From Saprospiraceae bacterium (lineage in GTDB: Bacteria > Bacteroidota > Bacteroidia > Chitinophagales > Saprospiraceae), in NCBI GenBank assembly GCA_013002475.1, contig JABDJM010000369.1, positions 1 through 7,892 of the forward strand: a stretch of DNA of 7,892 nucleotides. The letters are read 5' to 3'. Under the pieces are notes generated by a model, which did not search any database, had not been told where the DNA came from, and saw only the letters and a list, made by a program, of their open reading frames with translations. This document shows positions 1 through 5,500 of this stretch, one piece after another. Every line of letters starts with the position of its first letter. Position 1 is the stretch's first letter. The position numbers were made by a program, and so were the translations under genes.

Positions 1-1
1 C

Positions 2-1624
2 TCGAATATTGGAAGCTGTGAGTATCAATTTACTATCGACGATTGCAAATTGCCAACACCTAAAGCGATCAATGGATTGGCCGCAGAAGGTGTATTGGAT
101 AATGGTAGCTTAACCTTACCAGCAGAATGGTTTGATGCAGACTCTTATGATAACTGTGAGTTGGCAGGTCTTTGGATCGCGACACCTTCTGGTGGACCGG
201 GACAAACTACACCTCCGGCAGGAATTACTCAATCTGTAACCTTTAATTGTGATAACCTAGGAACAAACACGGTTGATCTGTGGGCACAGGATGTGGCCGG
301 TAACTGGGACTATGTCAGTACCTATGTGATCATACAAGATAACCAGGGGACTTGTGGCAACACCGGAGCAGGAATCTCCGGAGCAGTTGAATCTGAATTG
401 GCTGAAGCCGCTGAGAATGTTACTGTCATGGTCGATGGAAATATGTCAGGATTACCCGATCCAGAAATAACAGGTGTATCAGGAGAATATGGATTCCCAA
501 GTTTACCGGTAGGTCAAAACTATACGGTAACTCCTGAGAAGGTTGATGAGATCAGAGAAGGTCTAAGTACCCTTGACCTTGTATTGATTGCCAGACATCT
601 TGTTGGCCTCGGGCAATTGAACTCTCCTTACAAACTGATCGCAGCAGATGTAAATAACGATCAGGAAGTTGGTGTGTTTGATTTAGTTGATCTTCAGAGG
701 GTTATCATCTTCATTTATGATGAATTTCCGAATGAGCAGACTTCGTATAGGTTTGTTGATGCAGCATACAACTTCCCGAATGAGAATAATCCATTTGAAA
801 GTACATTCCCTGAGATCTATTCGGTGAATAACCTTCAGGGAGAAGAAACTGCAGATTTTGTAGCGATTAAAACGGGAGATGTCAATAACTCAGCCCAAAT
901 GAACGCTCAGAGTTTAGCCTTTGACCGAAGCTACGTCGGAGATTTGAAATTCCGTGTTGCTGAGAGAGAAGCCAGGGTGGGAGAGACCATTACGGTAGAT
1001 TTCACAACCGCTGAATTCCGTGAGATCTTCGGATATCAGTTTACGATGGATATTGATCCCTCACTAAAACTGATCGATGCACAAGCGATGGAAACATCTG
1101 TTGTCTTCGGTACCAGTTTGTTGGATGAAGGAAAACTTACGGCTAGCTGGGGTGAAAACCATGCAAGTTCCTTTGAGGACGATGCAGTGCTGTTCAGCCT
1201 TAGCTTCGAAGTACTTCGTGATGGAATGCTCAGTGAAATGCTAAGCATTAGCAATAGTGAGCAATACACTCGTGCAGAAGCCTATACAAACGAATTTGAT
1301 CATCTGGATCTTAGTCTTGAGTTTACTAATGGGGAAGGAGCAATTGTAGAAGTTGCGAAAGCAAGCTTTGAGTTGTTCCAAAACCAACCGAATCCATTTA
1401 AGGATGAAACAGAGATCAGTTTTGTGTTGCCTTATGCAGGAGAAGCCACATTGAGTATCTATGATCTGTCAGGTCGAATCCTGAAAGTGATCGAAGGCGA
1501 TTACGCCAAAGGTTACAATAAGGAAACTATCAATAGATCAGAGCTTGGTGGAGCAGGTGTGCTTTATTATCAGCTTGACTTCGATCAGGAAAGGGCCAGA
1601 CGAAAAATGATCTTGATCAAGTAA
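2..1624 (+). CDS. Secreted multidomain protein, 5'-truncated: HYR-like, dockerin-like, cohesin-like and T9SS type A sorting domain
   Basis: This is the C-terminal 540 codons of a larger gene. The frame is open to the left edge, so a TTG at 50 is only an internal codon. Counting the codon at base 2 as residue 1: residues 1-118 are HYR-like with spaced cysteines (SCEYQFTIDDC, DNCE, FNCD). From about 124 (GISGAVES) to 180 is a carboxypeptidase-regulatory-like beta module. About 182-238 is a dockerin-like pair; the first half is degenerate (GLSTLDLVLIARHLVG) and the second keeps the calcium-loop spacing DxNxD...D (DVNNDQEVGVFD). About 313-452 is cohesin-like (VGETITVDF, then GYQFTMDIDPSLKLIDA). 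Residues 456-540 form a type IX secretion sorting domain (FELFQNQPNPF, ATLSIYDLSGR, terminal KMILIK), normally removed after outer-membrane translocation. The role is probably cell-surface or extracellular, perhaps adhesive; no catalytic domain is visible. Stop is TAA, followed closely by a terminator. Domain classes are solid for T9SS, good for dockerin, moderate for cohesin. Confidence 0.93.
   Translation, partial: SNIGSCEYQFTIDDCKLPTPKAINGLAAEGVLDNGSLTLPAEWFDADSYDNCELAGLWIATPSGGPGQTTPPAGITQSVTFNCDNLGTNTVDLWAQDVAGNWDYVSTYVIIQDNQGTCGNTGAGISGAVESELAEAAENVTVMVDGNMSGLPDPEITGVSGEYGFPSLPVGQNYTVTPEKVDEIREGLSTLDLVLIARHLVGLGQLNSPYKLIAADVNNDQEVGVFDLVDLQRVIIFIYDEFPNEQTSYRFVDAAYNFPNENNPFESTFPEIYSVNNLQGEETADFVAIKTGDVNNSAQMNAQSLAFDRSYVGDLKFRVAEREARVGETITVDFTTAEFREIFGYQFTMDIDPSLKLIDAQAMETSVVFGTSLLDEGKLTASWGENHASSFEDDAVLFSLSFEVLRDGMLSEMLSISNSEQYTRAEAYTNEFDHLDLSLEFTNGEGAIVEVAKASFELFQNQPNPFKDETEISFVLPYAGEATLSIYDLSGRILKVIEGDYAKGYNKETINRSELGGAGVLYYQLDFDQERARRKMILIK
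1367..1621 (+). other. T9SS type A C-terminal sorting domain
   Basis: These 85 residues end the upstream protein. They show the family hallmarks: an entry motif with QNxPNPF, a central beta strand reading LSIYDLSGR, a YYQLDF strand and a basic-hydrophobic end (RRKMILIK). In Bacteroidota this domain directs folded proteins from the periplasm through the type IX translocon. It marks the protein as exported and the host as Bacteroidota. Confidence 0.95.
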
Positions 1625-1651
1625 GACCTGATTAGAAGATATCTTTAGCCG

Positions 1652-1690
1652 AATCCCGGTTCCGATTTTCGGAGCCGGGATTTTTTTTTT
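1652..1690 (+). terminator. Rho-independent terminator after the upstream gene
   Basis: A 14-bp GC-rich stem (5' arm 1652-1665, 3' arm 1669-1682, one G-U wobble at 1660) closes a three-base TTT loop. It runs straight into an unbroken ten-T tract at 1681-1690. It begins 28 bases after the TAA stop at 1624. This is a textbook intrinsic terminator for + strand transcription and separates the two genes. Confidence 0.95.
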
Positions 1691-1801
1691 GCTTAAGATT
1701 AGACCAGGGATAGAATGGGAAAAAAGTAACGAGGCATAGTGTGGCTTTTTTAATTATGTTTCCTGCCAAAAGTTCAAGCTTAATACGTTTTTTAAAAAAT
1801 A

Positions 1802-1835
1802 TTTGACTAAAAACCGATCATTGGTAATAGATTTG
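1802..1835 (+). promoter_or_regulatory. Bacteroidota-type sigma(A) promoter (TTTG - N22 - TAnnTTTG)
   Basis: TTTG at 1802-1805 is followed after 22 bases by TAGATTTG at 1828-1835, which fits the Bacteroidota -7 consensus TAnnTTTG and its -33 TTTG partner. A self-complementary TTTTTTAAAAAA block at 1788-1799 lies just upstream and could act as an UP-like element. Transcription would start near 1840, giving the giant gene a leader of about 550 bases. Both boxes match; activity is inferred. Confidence 0.6.
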
Positions 1836-1868
1836 TTACCTTAATATCATATTGAAGGGGAAATACAA

Positions 1869-1883
1869 ATGACCCAATCCTGA
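1869..1883 (+). promoter_or_regulatory. Four-codon leader ORF (MTQS) with strong ribosome binding site
   Basis: A purine-rich GAAGGGGA element at 1854-1861 sits 7 bases before an ATG at 1869, which is followed by only three codons and a TGA. The order promoter box, short 5' end, ribosome binding site, ATG is the arrangement of a true gene start, yet the frame closes at once. It could be a minimal regulatory upstream ORF, the scar of a lost gene, or chance. Confidence 0.3.
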
Positions 1884-1958
1884 TATTTTCAATTCGGGAC
1901 CTTCAATAGTCATCAACCGAATTCATTTCCAACACTGATTTAAAGCAACCCCTCCTGT

Positions 1959-2046
1959 CAATTTTTTTCCGGAGGAAAAATTGTAATCCCATTCCCATTT
2001 CATACTTGAAATGGAACGATTCTGTTATTGACCTTGAAAGTCAATA
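1959..2046 (+). other. Cluster of three hairpins in the leader
   Basis: Three inverted repeats follow each other within 88 bases: 1959-1983, 1992-2016 and 2026-2046. The first can fold in two exclusive ways: CAATTTTTTTCC with GGAAAAATTG, or CCTCC (1951-1955) with the Shine-Dalgarno-like GGAGG (1971-1975). Alternative pairing of this kind is what a switching leader would show, but no ligand-binding class was recognised. Confidence 0.4.
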
Positions 2047-2116
2047 TACAGCAAGGACGTTTATATTCAGATCCGTTCAAAAGCACCCCCCCTACCTTTT
2101 AATGGAGTGACAAATT

Positions 2117-2179
2117 ATGTATCCCCACCTATTTCCTATGGGAAAAGGGTTTGACTGCTATGTCTTAATCCAACCTTAA
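2117..2179 (+). CDS. Possible 20-residue leader peptide
   Basis: An ATG at 2117 opens 20 codons ending in TAA at 2177-2179. GGAG at 2104-2107 gives a ribosome binding site with a 9-base spacer, better than the one before the giant gene. The predicted peptide (MYPHLF...VLIQP) has no recognisable motif and no run of one amino acid suggesting attenuation. It lies in the leader, about 220 bases before the main start. It may be a small regulatory ORF or chance; comparison with relatives would be needed to call it real. Confidence 0.25.
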   Translation: MYPHLFPMGKGFDCYVLIQP

Positions 2180-2398
2180 CTATGAACCACCAAAAGCATT
2201 AGACCATGGATCTTATGCAAGCATAAGTCCAGAGAAAACTAGCCGATACAATAAAGCTAAGCTGCCGAATTAACCTGGCAGTGTCACCTTGTCTTTCATG
2301 ATTTGTTCATGACTGACCTTAACCAGTTTTGGCTATACCGAAATTGAAAAATAGAACTACCAAACTTATACCAAAGACAGATGGAAAAATCTATACCC

Positions 2399-2527
2399 AT
2401 GAAACAGAATCTACTTAGCGCTAAAACCTCAATACAAGATCTCATGAATAAATCGTTCCGAACTAATGTTTACTGCGTGGTAAGTGTTCTTTTCCTTTGC
2501 ATTTTTTCTTTTGACTCAGCATTAGCT
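2399..2527 (+). other. Sec signal peptide of the giant protein
   Basis: The first 43 residues have a long polar n-region with basic residues (KSFR), a hydrophobic core (VVSVLFLCIF) and an ALA type I cleavage site before CDCD. The long n-region is common in Bacteroidota T9SS clients; starting at the ATG at 2444 would give a shorter conventional one. A cysteine follows the site, but the preceding ALA does not fit a good lipobox. Confidence 0.85.
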
Positions 2528-5500
2528 TGTGATTGTGATGTGGTTCCAACTACACCAACTCAGGTTAATGGACCCGGTTCAAATGAGATTACTTTAGGTG
2601 CCTCAAAGGCTTATCCCTACACATGCGGTTCATATTGTTATGGTATTGCGATTGAAATTCGACCCGTTGGTGTTGCTTTTTCAAATACGCCAACCCATTA
2701 TGGCCCTCCAATTGTGGACCTTGCTGATGCTCCTTACGCTCCGCTGGTGTTGGACCTTACAACCCTTGTTCCTGGGGAGTACAAATGGCAATTCACTCAA
2801 GAGTCAGATAATTGTTCGAATTATCCGAATGGAAACTGTGGTGGGACAAGTACCTCCTGGTGGACGGATTCAGGATTTACTTTTTTTTCCTGTAGCTCAG
2901 GTACCGATGCTGATGGAGACGGCTGGGTCAGCGATTGCGATTGCGATGATTCCGACCCGGCAGTAAATCCAGATGCGACTGAGGTTTGCGGGAATGGGAT
3001 CGATGATGATTGTGATGGGGATGTAGATACAGATGATGACGATATGGATGGAGTCAGTGTATGTGCTGGAGATTGCGATGATAATAATCCTTTAGTTTAT
3101 CCAGATGCTCCCGAAATTTGTGATGGAATAGATAACAATTGTGATGGAATGGTTGAAAGTAGCGCTCCTTATCTGGTAGGACTTTCTGGAATGAATTTAA
3201 CTAACAATTGTGGAGGCTCTGGAGGATACTACAACTCTAATATGGCTTCAATTACATGGGCTAGCACTGATGCTACTATGGCTTCTGGTTCTATTACGCT
3301 CGATATTGGTGTGAATTGTATGACTAGTTCAATCGACATTTCTTTGAATGGTAGTCCCTGGACAACCATTAATCCTGGCTATGATTGTACATGTACTCCC
3401 TCTCCAAATAGCAACTTGATTGTCCTTCCTCTGGATCCTAGTTTGTATATCAGTAATGGTTTAAACACCATTACTTTTTCAAATAATGATGCTTTTGGGT
3501 TTCAAGAGCTACTAGAGTTTGGTCCTGGCGTTTTCGCAGCTCTATGTGTTGATTATTGTGACAATACTCTGGGCGTGGATTCTGATGGAGATGGTTGGTT
3601 AGATGGAGGTTGTGATTGTGATGATACCAATCCAAATATTAATCCATTGGCACCAGAAATTTGTAATGGATTGGACGATGATTGTGATAGTTTAATTGAT
3701 GAATTGGATTTGGACAAAGATGGATTTCCAATTTGTGTGGATTGCGATGACAGTAACCCCTTTGTCTATCCAGGAGCCCCTGAGATCTGCGATGGCCTTG
3801 ATAATGATTGCGATGGGATTGTGGAAAGTTCCTTCACATATGATATTTCAGCTGGGTTCATAAATTTTGATGGTAATTGTGGAAATGTTACTCAGCAATA
3901 CGTATGCAATGGTTCAGATTTGACCCTTTCCTGGACGAGTTTTAATAGCAGCATCCTAAATGGAACCATCGAATTTGCGATTGGTTATAATTGTAGTACT
4001 GGCCCAAGGGATGTTTACCTAAATGGGGTTTTGCAACAAACGATCGATCCAGCTTATGACTGTAATTGTACTGATTCGCCAGAGACTTTCATAATAACAT
4101 TAAATCCGGCAGATTATAACGCACCTGGAAATAATACCCTAATAATTGAAGCTAATAATACCTGTCTAGGATTGCATGAATTACCTCAATATGGAGTAGG
4201 GGTGTTTGCTAACGTGTGCGTAGACTATGCTGCCGCCATGGGTTCCTGCCCCATAATTACAGATTGCCCCACAGATAATGAAGTCTCTGTCGATGAAACT
4301 TGCATGGCTGGCCTACCCGACTACACTGCTGAACTAGAGGTAGATGCATCCTGCGGTCCCTTTACAGTGAGCCAGGACCCGGCTCCTGGAACTATGTACA
4401 CAGCAGAAGATATGATTGCTGTTACCTTGACAGCTACTGATGATGGCTCTGGTGAAATGAATAGCTGCATGTTTATGGTGGCATTTATAGATAATATTGC
4501 TCCTACCATCACCTGTCCGGCAGATATTACACAGACAGCCGACGGAGGTGCATCAACTTTTGAAGGAATTTATCCCCCTCCAGGGGGAGTGGATTTCTCA
4601 TCCTCCGGTGGTTCTGCAGGAGACGCAGGTGGGGTTACCTTTAGTTACGCGAATTTTGACCCATCTGCCTATGCAACACTGTTTTGGGGCCCAGCCACAT
4701 TTGATGCCGTCCAGGCTGGCTTGAGTGGAGTACTTAGTCCAATGACATTTGACAATATTTCTGGTTCTGTGGCAACCTGGCTTGGAAGTTCCACTTGGAC
4801 AAATCCTACCACAGGAACAGTCTCAACTATTCCAATCTGCTTCTCGTTGACCTTAACCACTGGGTCCTGGACTCCTGATCCAACAGTCGGGGCATTATTT
4901 GAAATTGTTGGAGGCGCAGACTTTTCTGTCACTTTGGAATTCTTAGCCGACCTCGGATCAGGCTGTGACACCCCGTTGAATGAGGTGCAGCAGGCTAGTG
5001 CAGGACTTACTGTGTCCAGTTTTAGTGGAGGATTCTTTGGTACTACGGCTGGGGCTGGTACGGGCATGTGCGGAGCCCTCGTGACTTTTGATGATCCGAT
5101 GGTGGATGATAATTGTACCCTGCCAATGGGAATGGTGGGCCCTCTGAATTTTACTACAGCAGGGGCTTCTGGACCATTTGGGCCGAATCAATCACAGGTT
5201 GATGCTGCCTATTTCGGTTCTGAATTAGAGGGTCAGGTTACAATAAACACTCAAGGAATACAGGAGTGGATTGTTCCAATTACCGGGACCTATTCAATTA
5301 ATGCAATTGGAGCCTCAGGTGGTGATGGAACAGAGGATGCCCTAAATTTTGGTGGACTTGGAGCAGATTTATATGGTGAATTTAGTTTGTCTGCAGGCCA
5401 GGTAATAAAAGTAATTGTTGGGCAAGAGGGTGAAACTGCTAGTGGTGGTGGAGGTGGAGGAGGAAGTTTTATTTGGATTGATGGTGCGGCTTTACCTCTC

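Larger units (their letters stand above)
1691..2398 (+). other. Gene-poor intergenic region and long 5' leader of the giant gene
   Basis: No long reading frame is present on either strand. Besides the promoter, the region holds a series of small inverted repeats: 1959-1983 (CAATTTTT ... AAAAATTG arms), 1992-2016 (10 bp with one bulged C, loop TACT), 2026-2046 (7 bp, TATTGAC/GTCAATA), 2132-2145 (TTTCC/GGAAA), 2212-2227 (CTTATGC/GCATAAG), 2262-2281 (CTGCC/GGCAG) and 2291-2317 (TCATGA/TCATGA plus GTC/GAC). It also contains two tiny ORFs with good ribosome binding sites, listed separately. No known riboswitch core was recognised. Confidence 0.55.

Noticed and set aside
2212..2317. Riboswitch such as cyclic-di-GMP type in the leader
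   Set aside because: AAAGCTA and a GGCAG hairpin gave a faint resemblance, but the conserved GACGCAAAGC-type core is absent. Only a covariance search could revive it.
2516..2536. Lipoprotein signal (cysteine right after the signal peptide)
   Set aside because: The residues before the cysteine are ALA with leucine at -2, not the usual L-(A/S/T)-(G/A)-C order; a type I cleavage site fits better.
2598..2966. A + strand frame of 122 codons inside the N-terminal region of the giant gene
   Set aside because: It is out of frame with the signal peptide and MopE motifs and its translation shows no domain or signal.
2906..4246. Copper-binding function from the MopE motifs
   Set aside because: Copper binding is shown for a Methylococcus protein only. 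The motifs here are mostly Asp/Cys loops more like calcium sites, so metal identity is left open.
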